Part shown: positions 8,681-18,247 of the stretch, in pieces
Position numbering within the stretch: the stretch's first letter is position 1
How the letters are laid out: each line of letters opens with the position of its first letter
The notes under the pieces: generated by a model
Told to the model about the DNA's origin: nothing
Databases searched by the model: none
Seen by the model: only the letters and a program-made list of their open reading frames with translations
Assembly (NCBI RefSeq): GCF_025244865.1
Contig: NZ_CP104272.1
Location: 2,542,001-2,606,000 of the forward strand
Reading direction: 5' to 3'
DNA: 64,000 nucleotides
From: Arthrobacter sp. zg-Y1110
GTDB lineage: Bacteria; Actinomycetota; Actinomycetes; Actinomycetales; Micrococcaceae
Position numbers and translations under genes: made by a program

Positions 8681-9711
8681 GCCAGCAGTACGAGCCCTAC
8701 GCACCCGCAGCCTCCGGAGCCGCCAACGGCACCGCGCCGGCGCCTCCCCCGTCCCCGGGAGCGGACCCTGTGCGGGAAGCCCTGGCGCAGGTCCGGCGTG
8801 AGGTTGCCAAGGCGGTGGTGGGGCAGGACGCGGCCGTGACGGGCTTGATCATTGCCCTGCTGGCCAAGGGGCATGTGCTCCTGGAGGGTGTGCCCGGCGT
8901 AGCCAAGACGCTGCTGGTGCGAAGCCTTTCCGCGGCACTGGACCTGGATACGAAGCGCGTCCAGTTCACCCCCGACCTCATGCCCGGCGACGTCACCGGC
9001 TCACTGATCTACGACAACCGTTCCTCCGAGTTCTCCTTCCGGGAGGGACCGGTGTTCACCAACATCTTGCTCGCGGATGAAATCAACCGCACGCCGCCCA
9101 AGACGCAGGCGTCCCTGCTGGAAGCAATGGAAGAACGCCAGGTAACCGTGGACGGCGTCACCCGTCCCCTGCCCGAACCGTTCATTGTTGCGGCAACCCA
9201 GAACCCGGTGGAGTACGAGGGAACGTACCCGCTCCCCGAAGCCCAGCTCGACCGGTTCCTGCTCAAGATGACACTTGACCTGCCCCTCCGGGAGGACGAG
9301 ATCGAAGTGATCCGCCGGCACAGCGGCGGCTTCGATCCGCGGAACCTCGCTGCCGCCGGTGTCCGACCCGTCGCGTCGGCCCGGGACCTGGAACTGGCAC
9401 GCGAGGCAGTGGCCAGGGTAACCGTTGCGCCCGAGGTCCTCGCCTACATAGTGGACCTCGTCCGGGCGACGCGGTCGGCGCCGTCGTTCCAGCTCGGGGT
9501 GTCCCCCCGCGGGGCCACTGCCCTCCTGAATACTGCGCGGGCCTGGGCCTGGCTCTCGGGGCGGGCCTTCGTGACTCCCGACGACGTCAAGGCACTCACC
9601 CTTCCCGCCCTGCGGCACCGCGTGGCGCTTCGGCCCGAGGCCCAGATGGACGGGGTCAACGTGGACGATGTGCTGGGAAGCATCCTCGCCACAGTGCCGG
9701 TTCCCCGGTAA
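8677..9711 (+). CDS. MoxR-family AAA+ ATPase
   Basis: A 344-aa AAA+ ATPase: 30-residue Pro/Ala-rich leader, Walker A GVPGVAKT at 71-78, Walker B ILLADEINRTPPK, a sensor-1/arginine-finger stretch (ATQNPVEYEGTYPLPEAQ) and a C-terminal lid. MoxR ATPases work as chaperones or remodelers with vWA-domain partners; the DUF58 gene 5 nt downstream encodes the expected partner. All nucleotide-binding motifs look intact. Substrate unknown. Confidence 0.93.
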   Translation: MSQQYEPYAPAASGAANGTAPAPPPSPGADPVREALAQVRREVAKAVVGQDAAVTGLIIALLAKGHVLLEGVPGVAKTLLVRSLSAALDLDTKRVQFTPDLMPGDVTGSLIYDNRSSEFSFREGPVFTNILLADEINRTPPKTQASLLEAMEERQVTVDGVTRPLPEPFIVAATQNPVEYEGTYPLPEAQLDRFLLKMTLDLPLREDEIEVIRRHSGGFDPRNLAAAGVRPVASARDLELAREAVARVTVAPEVLAYIVDLVRATRSAPSFQLGVSPRGATALLNTARAWAWLSGRAFVTPDDVKALTLPALRHRVALRPEAQMDGVNVDDVLGSILATVPVPR

Positions 9712-9716
9712 CGCCG

Positions 9717-11009
9717 ATGGCTGTTTCGGGCCGCTTTGTCCTGCTGGCGCTCCTGGGCTCCGTAGCCGTGGTGCTTTATCCCGGCGCCGTCTCGATCCTG
9801 CTCTGGCTGGCCTTCCTGGCCGCCGCTGCCGGACTGGACCTGCTGCTGGCTGCCCCCGTGCGGCGGCTCCGCGTGGAGCGGCGCCTGCCGGACAGCGTGC
9901 GGCTGAGCGAAACGACGGCGGGAACCCTGGTGGTCCGCAATGACGCCAAAGCCCGGCTGCGGGCCGTGGTCCGGGACGGATGGCAGCCTTCCGCCGGTGC
10001 CCGCAACCCGCAGCAGCGCCTGGCCGTTCCGGCCGGTGAAGCCCGGACCATGGACGTGGTGCTGGAACCTGCCCGCCGCGGGATCCTGAAAAGCGGACAT
10101 GTGGCGGTCCGCAGTTTCGGGCCTTTCGGGCTCGCGGCCCGCCAGCGGACGCTGCCTGTGCCCGGAGAAATCCGGGTGCTTCCTCCCTTCCATGCCAAGC
10201 GGCACCTGCCCTCGAAACTGCGCAGGCTAAGGGAGCTGGACGGGAACGCCTCGGTGCAGCTGCGCGGAGCCGGGACCGAATTCGACTCGCTGCGCGAATA
10301 TGTGCGGGGCGACGACGTCCGCTCCATTGACTGGCGGGCCACCGCCCGGCGACAGGACACCGTGGTGCGGACCTGGCGGCCCGAACGCGACCGCCGGGTG
10401 GTCATTGCCCTGGACACCTCCCGGACGTCCGCCGCCCGGATCGAGGACGAACCCCGCCTGGACACCGGCATTGAAGCTACCCTGCTCCTGGCCGTGCTTG
10501 CCCGCAGCGGCGGCGACCGGGTGGACTTCCTGGCCTTCGACCGGCGGATCCGGGCGCGCGTGGACTCCGGCGGCAAGGAAAACCTGCTGAGCCGGCTCGT
10601 CACTGCCGCGGCACCGCTGGAACCGGAACTCATCGAAGCGGACTTCACCCTGCTTCCCGGGGCCGTGCACGCCGTGTCCGCACGCCGCTCCCTGGTCGTC
10701 CTGATCACCGCACTGGATTCCGGAGCTGTTGAGGAGGGGCTGGTGCAGGTCCTGCCCCGGCTGCTGGAAAAGCACGTGGTCGTGGTTGCCTCCGTGCGGG
10801 ATCCCGGCCTGGACGAGCTGCGTTCCGGCGGAGGTACGACGCCGGCAGTCTTCCGTGCCGCGGCAGCCGAGCGGGCCCTCCTGGACCGGGCTGCGGTCAG
10901 CGCGCAGCTGCGGTCGATGGGAGCGGAAGTTGTGGATGAGCCGCCGCACGAGCTGGCTCCGAAACTTGCGGATATGTATCTCCGCCTCAAGGCCGCCGGA
11001 AGGCTGTAG
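9717..11009 (+). CDS. DUF58-domain (vWA-like) membrane protein
   Basis: A 430-aa protein with two N-terminal transmembrane segments (about 5-22 and 24-42), an extracytoplasmic beta-rich part, and the DUF58 signature YVRGDDVRSIDWRATARR at about 195-215. A vWA-like fold follows; its metal site reads LDTSRTS, close to DxSxS/T. DUF58 proteins are presumed MoxR partners. It is followed 2 nt later by a DUF4166 gene. Start at 9717; another in-frame start is unlikely because TM1 begins at residue 5. Confidence 0.88.
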   Translation: MAVSGRFVLLALLGSVAVVLYPGAVSILLWLAFLAAAAGLDLLLAAPVRRLRVERRLPDSVRLSETTAGTLVVRNDAKARLRAVVRDGWQPSAGARNPQQRLAVPAGEARTMDVVLEPARRGILKSGHVAVRSFGPFGLAARQRTLPVPGEIRVLPPFHAKRHLPSKLRRLRELDGNASVQLRGAGTEFDSLREYVRGDDVRSIDWRATARRQDTVVRTWRPERDRRVVIALDTSRTSAARIEDEPRLDTGIEATLLLAVLARSGGDRVDFLAFDRRIRARVDSGGKENLLSRLVTAAAPLEPELIEADFTLLPGAVHAVSARRSLVVLITALDSGAVEEGLVQVLPRLLEKHVVVVASVRDPGLDELRSGGGTTPAVFRAAAAERALLDRAAVSAQLRSMGAEVVDEPPHELAPKLADMYLRLKAAGRL

Positions 11010-11011
11010 CC

Positions 11012-11686
11012 GTGGACTCGGTGTACCAGCAGGTCCTCGGAGCAGGGTTCCTCCGCCTGCAGCCCCAGCTGCAGGCGTATTTCAGCCTTGGCCCGGGCAG
11101 CGGCCGGTTCGGTGAAGGAACCGGCGTTTTTCTCCGTGCCGGTTGTCCGCGGCCCTGGCTGCGTCCGCTGCTGCCGCTGGTTCCGGTGTCCAACGCCTTT
11201 TTCCCGGAGTACGGGACCTCCGTCCCCTTCTCCATCCGCAACTATCCGCACCTCGACCCGTGGGGCCGGCCGGCCCTGACTGCGGTCCGCCGCTTTGATT
11301 ACCCGGGCCGCCAGCGGACCTTCGAGGACACCACGGTGCTGACCGGGCCCGGAGTCCTGACGGACTATCTGGGCCGACGCCGCAACCTGGCCACGAACCT
11401 GCTGCTGCGGGTTTCGGACGACGGCCATCTGCACATGAATTCCCCGGGAAGCCGGCTGTTCCTCGGTCCGCTGCGGCTGCCCCTGCCGGACTTCGCCGGT
11501 GCCGACGCCCAGGTGGAACAGTGGTGGGATACACAGCAGGATCAGTTCCGGATCCGCACCCGGGTCATCCAGCGGCAGGTCGGCACGGTTTTCGAGTACG
11601 ACGGCGCGTTCAGCTACGCCTGCCGCGATTTCGACGGCGGCCTGCCTGCCGACGTCGAACCGGCACACTGGGAGCGCCGGACCTAG
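11012..11686 (+). CDS. DUF4166-domain protein
   Basis: A 224-aa protein with GTG start immediately after the DUF58 stop. The whole length looks like DUF4166: an LGAGFLRLQPQLQAYF opening, a central RTFEDTTVL region, and a LFLGPLRLPLPDFAG ... VEQWWDTQQDQF pattern. Several families of this kind are fused to short-chain or saccharopine-type dehydrogenases, but no dehydrogenase is present here. Last gene of the cluster and convergent with the MetE-like gene 29 bp away. DUF4166 at the end of a MoxR cluster is unusual to my knowledge. Function unknown. Confidence 0.75.
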   Translation: MDSVYQQVLGAGFLRLQPQLQAYFSLGPGSGRFGEGTGVFLRAGCPRPWLRPLLPLVPVSNAFFPEYGTSVPFSIRNYPHLDPWGRPALTAVRRFDYPGRQRTFEDTTVLTGPGVLTDYLGRRRNLATNLLLRVSDDGHLHMNSPGSRLFLGPLRLPLPDFAGADAQVEQWWDTQQDQFRIRTRVIQRQVGTVFEYDGAFSYACRDFDGGLPADVEPAHWERRT

Positions 11687-11715
11687 GCCGGCGCGGACTT
11701 AGGCCCCGGGCAGGT

Positions 11716-12837
11716 TTACCCCTCGGCTGCCACCTGGTCCAGTGCAGACGCCGTCTGTGTGAGGCGGGCCAGGACTTTCCGGGCCGCTGCCGGTGAAATA
11801 TCGGCCAGTCCGGCGGCAGGTGTCAGGCGAAGCGCCGGCAGGTCTTGTTGCGAGAGCCCCAGTTTCCGCCAGGGCCTCAGCACCCGTTCCACGAGGTCCG
11901 TGACCTGGGGCAGTGCGGCTCCGTCGGCGGGAACCGGAAGGATGCCGAGCCAGATCCGGCGTCCGCCTTCAACGGCTTCGGCGATGCCTTCCCAGTCACG
12001 GGCGTCCAGCCCGTCGGCGGCGAGGGCCGCGCCCTGCGCTCCGGCACCGACGGCAAGCTCGAACGGTGACTGCGTGCCGGTCCGCAGCGGTCCGAATCCC
12101 TCCGCACGGGGCAGGGTGAAGACAGTGTCCGCGCCGACGGCTTCGATTGCCTCGCGGACCTGCTGCCAGGCGCTGGATACCTCCGAAGACGGCACGGAAC
12201 GCAGTGTGCGGTAGCCGCTGGCGGTGGGGATCCCGCCGGCCAGGACGGCGGCGACGTCGGGCTCGTCGACCTGCACAGTGATCCGTGCGCCCGGTGCCGA
12301 CGACGACGCGCGCGCCACATAGTCGCCCACGCCGGCGGTGAAGGACTGGAGAATGTCCCGGCGGGCACCGGCGTCGGACAACGCCCGTTCGCCGTTGTGC
12401 AGATAAAGGTTCGCGGCGAGCGAGAGCGGTCCGCGGACGGAGATCTTCAACGCTTCGCCCGTGCGTTCTTCGGTTCCGACGACGTCGGCAAGTGCGTTCA
12501 GGTCCTGGGTCAGGAGGGACGCCGCGCGGCGGTGGTCCTTGCCCGGGCGCTCCACCAGGCGCCAGCCGTGCGGCTGGACATCCACGAAAAGGTCCACGAG
12601 CAGGGCAGCGCTCCGTCCGAGCGCGTCCGCCCCCGGTCCGCGCTGCGGCAGTTCGACCAGGAAGGGCAGGTGCGGGTCCCCCAGCTCGCCTCGGACTACC
12701 CGGCTCGATTCGACCGGATCAGTCCCCGGCCAGCTGCCGAGCGCCGTGGCCGTGACCATGCCGTTTCGTGCTTCGGGTCGGGCGGGCTGTTCCGGAGGAA
12801 CCGCTTCCCCGCGCCGGTCCTCAGGCCTCCGGGTCAT
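11716..12837 (-). CDS. MetE-like TIM-barrel protein lacking zinc ligands
   Basis: A 373-aa protein resembling the C-terminal barrel of cobalamin-independent methionine synthase (ALGSWPGTD opening, LKISVRGPLSLAANLYL, ITVQVDEPDVAAVL, DWEGIAEAV). It contains no cysteine, while MetE needs two Cys, a His and a Glu to hold the catalytic zinc. So it cannot work as MetE does, although such proteins are often named methionine synthase. An ATG at 12759 (alternative start) gives a protein beginning MVTATALGSWPG and may be the true start; ATG at 12837 overlaps chorismate mutase by 17 nt and has GGCGGA upstream. A homologue near mnmA/iscS/ligA is common in actinobacteria (Rv3015c in M. tuberculosis, from memory). 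Confidence 0.82.
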   Translation of the reverse strand: MTRRPEDRRGEAVPPEQPARPEARNGMVTATALGSWPGTDPVESSRVVRGELGDPHLPFLVELPQRGPGADALGRSAALLVDLFVDVQPHGWRLVERPGKDHRRAASLLTQDLNALADVVGTEERTGEALKISVRGPLSLAANLYLHNGERALSDAGARRDILQSFTAGVGDYVARASSSAPGARITVQVDEPDVAAVLAGGIPTASGYRTLRSVPSSEVSSAWQQVREAIEAVGADTVFTLPRAEGFGPLRTGTQSPFELAVGAGAQGAALAADGLDARDWEGIAEAVEGGRRIWLGILPVPADGAALPQVTDLVERVLRPWRKLGLSQQDLPALRLTPAAGLADISPAAARKVLARLTQTASALDQVAAEG

Positions 12838-13216
12838 CTGTTCCGCCGTTGCGGGTCTGCGAGATCGCCTGATGGTGGCGGATCACTTCGCTGATGATGA
12901 AGTTCAGGAATTTCTCCGCGAAGGCGGGGTCCAGGTGCGCGTCCGCGGCCAGGCGGCGCAGGCGTGCAATCTGCGCCACTTCCCGTCCCGGGTCCGCCGG
13001 CGGCAAGTGGTGCTCCGCCTTCAGATGGCCCACCCGCTGGGTCGCTTTGAAGCGTTCGGCAAGAAGGTACACGAGAGTGGCGTCGATGTTGTCGATGCTG
13101 CTGCGCATGGCAAGCAGCTCTTCCATGACGTCCTCGGCAACCTTCCCGGAGAGGGAACTTGCCCGCGGATCGAACTCATGGTCCGGTGATTCGCTCATTG
13201 GTCCTGTCTGGCTCAT
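12821..13216 (-). CDS. chorismate mutase, AroQ type
   Basis: A 131-aa all-helical protein with AroQ pattern: MEELLAMRSSIDNIDATLVYLLAERFKATQRVGHLKAEH, including the catalytic Arg, Lys and Asp positions, and a second helix pair ending FLNFIISEVIRHHQ. It converts chorismate to prephenate (Phe/Tyr synthesis) in the cytosol. There are two candidate starts, ATG at 13216 and at 13198, each preceded by an identical short sequence (GGACCAATGAGC), suggesting a local duplication of the initiation region. It overlaps the MetE-like gene downstream and lies about 100 bp after mnmA. Confidence 0.88.
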   Translation of the reverse strand: MSQTGPMSESPDHEFDPRASSLSGKVAEDVMEELLAMRSSIDNIDATLVYLLAERFKATQRVGHLKAEHHLPPADPGREVAQIARLRRLAADAHLDPAFAEKFLNFIISEVIRHHQAISQTRNGGTDDPEA

Positions 13217-13317
13217 TGGTCCAGTTTAGGTGGAGCGGCTCCCGGCCCGGAGCAGATTACGCCCGGCTTCGCCGAGGCGCCGCGCCGGTACCGGGAAACG
13301 GTCGTGAAACCAGGGCT

Positions 13318-14469
13318 TTACGAAACCGCTGCGGGGTCCCATTCAAGGGAACGTGCCGAGTCGATGGTGGCCTGTCCCAGCACGCGGGTTCCCTGGTAAA
13401 GCACCATGGACTGGCCGGGGGCAACCCCGCGCATGGGTTCGGCCAGCCGGACCACAAGCTCTTCACGTGTTGCTCCGGTGGCCTCGTCGGCTACGTCTTC
13501 CATCCAGCCGGTGGCTGCCACGGGGTCGCCGTGGGCGCGGACCTGGACCTTGCAGTCGAAGGTGGTCCGGGCGGCGATCTCGGGGATCGGCAGTCCGGCC
13601 CAGGAAATCTTGATGCCGCGCATCTGGTCGATGTTCAGCAGCTGCTCGGGTCCGACCACGACCTTGTTTTCCTTCGGCCGGATTTCCAGGACGAAGCGGG
13701 GCTTGCCGTCCGCGGCCGGCGTGCCGAGCTTCAGTCCGCGCCGCTGGCCCACGGTGAACGCGTTCGCGCCGGGGTGGGTCCCGAGCTTCTCCCCCGTCTC
13801 ATCCACGATGTCGCCCTCGGTCATGTCGATGCGCTCTTCGAGCCAGCCGCGGGTATCACCGTCGGGAATGAAGCAGATGTCGTGGCTGTCGGGCTTGTTC
13901 GCCACGGAAAGGCCGCGGCGTTCGGCTTCGGCCCGCACTTCGGCCTTGGACGGGGTTTCGGCCAGCGGGAACATGCAGTGGCGCAGCTGCTCCTCCGTGA
14001 GCACGCCCAGAACGTAGGACTGGTCCTTGGCCCAGTCCGCGGCTCGGTGCAGCTCCGGGTTGCCCTCGGCGTTCGTGATCACCTTGGCGTAGTGGCCGGT
14101 GCACACGGCGTCGAAGCCCAGCGCCAGCGCCTTTTCCAGCAGGGCGGCGAACTTGATCCGTTCGTTGCAGCGCATGCAGGGATTGGGGGTGCGGCCGGCG
14201 GCGTATTCGGCCACGAAGTCGTCCACCACGTCTTCCTTGAACCGCTCGGAGAAGTCCCAGACGTAGTACGGAATACCGAGGATGTCGCAGGCGCGCCAGG
14301 CGTCGCGGGAGTCTTCGATGGTGCAGCAGCCGCGGCTGCCGGTGCGCAGGGTGCCCGGCATCCGGGACAGCGCAAGGTGGACGCCGACGACGTCGTGTCC
14401 AGCCTCGACTGCCCGTGCCGCGGCCACGGCGGAATCGACTCCGCCACTCATTGCTGCCAAAACCTTCAT
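13318..14469 (-). CDS. mnmA: tRNA-specific 2-thiouridylase MnmA
   Basis: A 383-aa enzyme that thiolates U34 of Lys, Glu and Gln tRNAs. The PP-loop [13 protein letters not shown] is at 5-17; catalytic Cys101 ([12 protein letters not shown]) and persulfide Cys199 ([11 protein letters not shown]) are present, and the C-terminal beta-barrel extends to the end. The start ATG overlaps the stop of the cysteine desulfurase gene by 4 nt, which fits direct sulfur relay from IscS. Confidence 0.96.
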   Translation of the reverse strand: MKVLAAMSGGVDSAVAAARAVEAGHDVVGVHLALSRMPGTLRTGSRGCCTIEDSRDAWRACDILGIPYYVWDFSERFKEDVVDDFVAEYAAGRTPNPCMRCNERIKFAALLEKALALGFDAVCTGHYAKVITNAEGNPELHRAADWAKDQSYVLGVLTEEQLRHCMFPLAETPSKAEVRAEAERRGLSVANKPDSHDICFIPDGDTRGWLEERIDMTEGDIVDETGEKLGTHPGANAFTVGQRRGLKLGTPAADGKPRFVLEIRPKENKVVVGPEQLLNIDQMRGIKISWAGLPIPEIAARTTFDCKVQVRAHGDPVAATGWMEDVADEATGATREELVVRLAEPMRGVAPGQSMVLYQGTRVLGQATIDSARSLEWDPAAVS

Positions 14470-15692
14470 GAAGTAAAACCTGTTCCTGCTGTTTGGATGC
14501 TGCTTACGTGTCCGGCCATGCCGGCCTTCTTGGCCCGCTCATACGCTTCGGGAAGTGCCTGCAACAAAGTGTCAACGTCTTCGGCGGTGGTTGTATGCCC
14601 GAGGCTGAACCGTTGGGCGCCGCGTGCCTCGGTTTCGGTGAGTCCCATCGCCAGGAGGACGTGCGAGGGCCTCGGGACGCCGGCTGTGCAGGCAGACCCC
14701 GTTGAGGACTCCACTCCGGCCAGGTCCAGCAGGAAAAGCAGTGAATCGCCCTCGCAGCCGGGGAACGTGAAGTGGGCGTTGCCCGGCAGCCGGCGCGCGC
14801 CGCCGTCGTCGTCCCGGGCTCCCCGCAGGACTGCCTCGGGAATGGCCCGTTCGACGCCGGTGATGAGGTAGTCCCGGAGCGTGCGCAGGCGTTCGGACTC
14901 GTCCGTCAGGTGCTCGGCTGCGTCCTGCGCTGCCGCGGCGAACGCTGCGATTCCCGCGGTGTCCAGGGTGCCGGAGCGGATGTCCCGTTCCTGTCCGCCG
15001 CCGTGCTGGACCGGCGTGAGCTTGACGGCGCGGCCCACGACCAGTGCACCCACTCCCACCGGGCCACCGATCTTGTGGGCGCTGAGCGCCATCGTGTCCA
15101 AACCTGCGGATCGGAAGCCGATCGGCAGCGCGCCGAAAGCCTGGACCGCGTCCGAATGGACAGGGACACCGTATTCGTGGGCCAGGGAGGCGATGGCCCG
15201 GATGTCCTGGACGGTACCGACCTCGTTGTTGGCCCACATGGCGGTGAGCAGGGCCGTGCTGTCTGCGTTGGCAACGAGTTCCCGGCGGATGGCTTCGAGG
15301 GAAATGACGCCGTCGTGATCCACCGGGATCCACACCGGCACCGCGCCTTCATGTTTCTCCAGCCATTCGACGGCGTCCAGCACGGCATGGTGTTCAATGC
15401 CGGAGACCAGGATGCGGTTGCGTGCCGGGTCGGCATCGCGCCGGGCCCAGAAAAGACCCTTGATGGCCAGGTTGTCCGCTTCGGTACCGCCGGAGGTGAA
15501 AATGATCTCCGAGGGATGGCAGCCTGCGGCGGCGGCCAGGACTTCCCTGGAGTCCTCCACAACCATCCGGGCGCGTCGGCCCGAACCGTGCAGGGACGAA
15601 GGGTTGCCGCTGCGGCTGAGTTCTGAGGTGAGTGCGGCGAGGGCCGAAGCCGAAATCGGCGTGGTCGCCGCGTGATCTAGATACACGGGCAC
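14466..15692 (-). CDS. iscS: cysteine desulfurase (IscS/NifS family)
   Basis: A 408-aa PLP enzyme that takes sulfur from cysteine. The PLP Lys207 lies in [11 protein letters not shown], the catalytic Cys335 in STGSACTAG, and the His of [12 protein letters not shown] stacks on PLP. GTG start at 15692 ([10 protein letters not shown] is the typical N-terminus). It is translationally coupled to mnmA, so the main sulfur acceptor is probably MnmA; no Fe-S scaffold gene is in the window. Confidence 0.95.
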   Translation of the reverse strand: MPVYLDHAATTPISASALAALTSELSRSGNPSSLHGSGRRARMVVEDSREVLAAAAGCHPSEIIFTSGGTEADNLAIKGLFWARRDADPARNRILVSGIEHHAVLDAVEWLEKHEGAVPVWIPVDHDGVISLEAIRRELVANADSTALLTAMWANNEVGTVQDIRAIASLAHEYGVPVHSDAVQAFGALPIGFRSAGLDTMALSAHKIGGPVGVGALVVGRAVKLTPVQHGGGQERDIRSGTLDTAGIAAFAAAAQDAAEHLTDESERLRTLRDYLITGVERAIPEAVLRGARDDDGGARRLPGNAHFTFPGCEGDSLLFLLDLAGVESSTGSACTAGVPRPSHVLLAMGLTETEARGAQRFSLGHTTTAEDVDTLLQALPEAYERAKKAGMAGHVSSIQTAGTGFTS

Positions 15693-15819
15693 CAGCTAAT
15701 TCTAGCGGTCATGACGGCTCCTGCCGATTCGGGCGGCTGGGACTTTCCTGACGTTCCCGCGGCGTGCCCGGCCTCACTCCGCAACAGTTTCCTGACCGGC
15801 GCCGGTCCGTCGTGGCAGA

Positions 15820-16590
15820 ATGGCCGCGATGGAGCCTCTGCACACGGATTCCCGACCCTTCGCCCCCCGCTTTTGCCCGGGCGAGCCCATGGAGCGGGCC
15901 GCTTTTCTGTCGGAACTGGCCGCCGTTTTGCTTCCACTGCGACCCGATTCGCGGCTCCTGGTCGCGATCGACGGCGTTGACGGCGCCGGTAAGACGACGT
16001 TCGCCGACGAGCTTGCGGGTGTTCTCGGCGGCGCCGGCGACGGCCCTCAACGCCGGATCCTGCGGGTCACCATTGACGCCTTCCACAATGTGCGCAGCGT
16101 CCGGTACCGGCGCGGACGCAGGTCTCCGGAAGGTTTTTGGCGGGATTCCTACAACCTGGAACAGTTCACGGAGTACGCCCTGGAGCCCCTGGCTTCGGGT
16201 GCCGCCTGGTTTCGGAACCAAGGTCATGACCTTGCAACGGATGCGGTGCTGGATCCTGAGCCGGTTATGGCCGCAAAGGACGCGGTAGTACTTATCGATG
16301 GGCTTTTCCTGCACCGGGAGGAGCTCAGGAACTTTTGGGACTTCTCCGTGTTCCTCGCTGTGCCGTTCGAAGTGACGGCTTCACGCATGGCGGCCAGGGA
16401 CGGCACCGGGGCGGGGGCCCGGCAGGCCGGCGCCGCGAATCCGGGCGAGGAGCGGTATGTCGGCGGGCAACGGCTCTATTTCGCGGCGGAAGACCCCGCT
16501 GCCCGGGCGGACCTGGTGCTGGACAACAGCCGGGCGGGCACGCTGCGGGTGATCAACGGGAGCGACGCCGGCTACCGGAAGCGCGGGTGA
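15820..16590 (+). CDS. uridine kinase-like P-loop kinase
   Basis: A 256-aa P-loop NTPase with Walker A VAIDGVDGAGKTTF (about 47-60), a VTIDAFHN Walker B-like acidic motif, and LIDGLFLHREELRNFWDFSVFL. It resembles uridine kinase/phosphoribulokinase-type enzymes of actinobacteria, whose substrate is not established. The start is unsure: ATG at 15820, 15829 or 15889 are in frame and none has a strong ribosome site. Divergent from iscS across 127 bp without recognisable elements. Confidence 0.8.
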   Translation: MAAMEPLHTDSRPFAPRFCPGEPMERAAFLSELAAVLLPLRPDSRLLVAIDGVDGAGKTTFADELAGVLGGAGDGPQRRILRVTIDAFHNVRSVRYRRGRRSPEGFWRDSYNLEQFTEYALEPLASGAAWFRNQGHDLATDAVLDPEPVMAAKDAVVLIDGLFLHREELRNFWDFSVFLAVPFEVTASRMAARDGTGAGARQAGAANPGEERYVGGQRLYFAAEDPAARADLVLDNSRAGTLRVINGSDAGYRKRG

Positions 16591-16748
16591 CCGCACGTTT
16601 GGAAAGCTCCTTACGGACGGCCATCCGGGACACTCGTTGGCGCGGAAAATTCGTCGGCCCGAATAGCCCTTCCCCTCCCAGCCGCGGTGCAGGGACGACC
16701 GGTAGACTTGCCTGACGCAGCCGGACCAGCCGCCCGAGAGGAACCGCT

Positions 16749-17723
16749 TTGAGCCCGTCAGACCCGACCCTCTATGAGGTCTTAGGCCTGACCCGCGCGG
16801 CATCGGCGGTCGAAATCAAGACCGCCTACCGGAAGGCAGCCCGGAACGCCCATCCGGACCAGGGCGGCACGAGCGAGAGCTTCCATCGGGTCACGGAAGC
16901 TTACCGGGTGCTTTCCGATCCGCGGCTAAAGGCCGCTTACGATCGCCGGTTCGGCCAGGGCACGGACGCGGGCAGCACCGGCGCCGCTGCCGGCACCAGC
17001 TCCGGCAGCCCGGCCAGCCGGGCCGCGGGAACCCGGTCCGCGCCGGAAAGGACCATGGCAGACCTGGACCGGCCACCGGTGTTTGTCCCGGATTTCTCCC
17101 CGAAGGATCCTCCCCTCATCCCCCTGGCCCTGGCCGGACAGCAGGTCCACGGCGCGCCGCGCCGTCCCGGTTTCTTCGCGCGGATCGGCTCCAACGCCGC
17201 GGGACGCTTCGACGCCGAAAACCGGACCATCCACCTGCTGGAACGCGATTTGCTCCAGGACTACCCGGCCGCGCGCCTGGTCAACGGCCTCCATATTCCG
17301 GACACAGGACCGCGCGGCGGCAACCTAGATGTCAGCCACGTGCTGCTGGGCGGCTACCGCATGGCAGTCCTGGGTTCGCTGATGGCCTCGCCCGGCAACT
17401 ACCGGTGGGACGGACAGCATCTGCTGCACCGCGGCCGGGAGGTGTCCACCCTGCGGCTGGCCGATGCGGTGCGCACCCTCCAGTCCCGCTTTCCGGAGTG
17501 CAATGCCACGGGCTGGCTTGTCCTCCACAGCCCCAACGGCAATCCTTTCGAGCCCATCGTCGATTACCCGCCGAGGCTGAGCCGCTCAGCACCTGCGACC
17601 CTGCATGTCGCCAACCCCGGCGGCCTGCTGCGGGAACTGCGTAGGTTCTTTGCCGAAGGCCCCTCGCCTAACACCGTCCAGCTGCCGGTACTGGCGCCGT
17701 TGATCGACGCGTCCACCCGTTGA
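16749..17723 (+). CDS. J-domain protein fused to a degenerate NERD-like domain
   Basis: A 324-aa protein. Residues 5-70 are a J-domain with HPD at 35-37, so it should engage a DnaK. A Gly/Ser/Ala linker follows (about 70-110). The C-terminal half (about 140-310) resembles the NERD nuclease-related fold ([31 protein letters not shown]), keeping the core Asp but lacking the downstream Glu-x-Lys catalytic pair. No zinc repeats or DnaJ C-terminal domain. TTG start is supported by GAGAGGAA 5-7 nt upstream. Function unknown; a client adaptor is one possibility. Confidence 0.78.
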   Translation: MSPSDPTLYEVLGLTRAASAVEIKTAYRKAARNAHPDQGGTSESFHRVTEAYRVLSDPRLKAAYDRRFGQGTDAGSTGAAAGTSSGSPASRAAGTRSAPERTMADLDRPPVFVPDFSPKDPPLIPLALAGQQVHGAPRRPGFFARIGSNAAGRFDAENRTIHLLERDLLQDYPAARLVNGLHIPDTGPRGGNLDVSHVLLGGYRMAVLGSLMASPGNYRWDGQHLLHRGREVSTLRLADAVRTLQSRFPECNATGWLVLHSPNGNPFEPIVDYPPRLSRSAPATLHVANPGGLLRELRRFFAEGPSPNTVQLPVLAPLIDASTR

Positions 17724-17764
17724 CCGATGCGTTGGGGCCCCGGCGCCGGGCATAGGATGTATTC

Positions 17765-18232
17765 GTGTTCCGTATCCTCTTCCATTCCCCTGAAATCCCC
17801 GGCAACACCGGAAATGCCATTCGCCTTGCCGCCATCACGGGGGCCGAGCTCCACCTGGTTGAGCCCCTCGGCTTCAGCCTGGAGGATTCCAAACTTCGGC
17901 GCGCAGGCCTGGATTACCACGACCTCGCCGTCCTGCATGTCCATGCAAGCCTGCAGGACGCCTGGGAAGCCCTGAAACCCGAACGCGTATACGCCTTCAC
18001 CTCGGACGGTGACACTTCCTACACGGATATCGAGTATCGTGCCGGAGACGTCCTGATGTTCGGCCGCGAGTCGGTCGGACTTTCGGACGAGGTGAAGAAG
18101 GACCCGCATGTCACCGCCCGGGTACGGCTGCCCATGCTGCCCACCCTGCGCTCCCTGAACCTTGCAAATTCAGCCTCCATAGCCGTTTACGAAGCCTGGC
18201 GCCAGCACGGCTTCGCCGGTGCCCAGCTCTAG
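17765..18232 (+). CDS. trmL: tRNA (cytidine/uridine-34-2'-O)-methyltransferase TrmL
   Basis: A 155-aa SPOUT methyltransferase: PEIPGNTGNAIRLAA near the start, FGRESVGLSDE in the middle and LRSLNLANSASIAVYEAW at the C-terminal knot, the three motifs of TrmL. It methylates the wobble ribose of Leu tRNAs with S-adenosylmethionine. GTG start at 17765 lies 6 nt after a TAGGAT sequence and has no ribosome site, so a leaderless transcript is possible. Confidence 0.93.
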   Translation: MFRILFHSPEIPGNTGNAIRLAAITGAELHLVEPLGFSLEDSKLRRAGLDYHDLAVLHVHASLQDAWEALKPERVYAFTSDGDTSYTDIEYRAGDVLMFGRESVGLSDEVKKDPHVTARVRLPMLPTLRSLNLANSASIAVYEAWRQHGFAGAQL

Positions 18233-18247
18233 CGAAGGATTCTTCCC

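Noticed and set aside
11716..12837. Functional cobalamin-independent methionine synthase
   Set aside because: No cysteine exists in the protein, so the catalytic zinc site of MetE cannot be formed.
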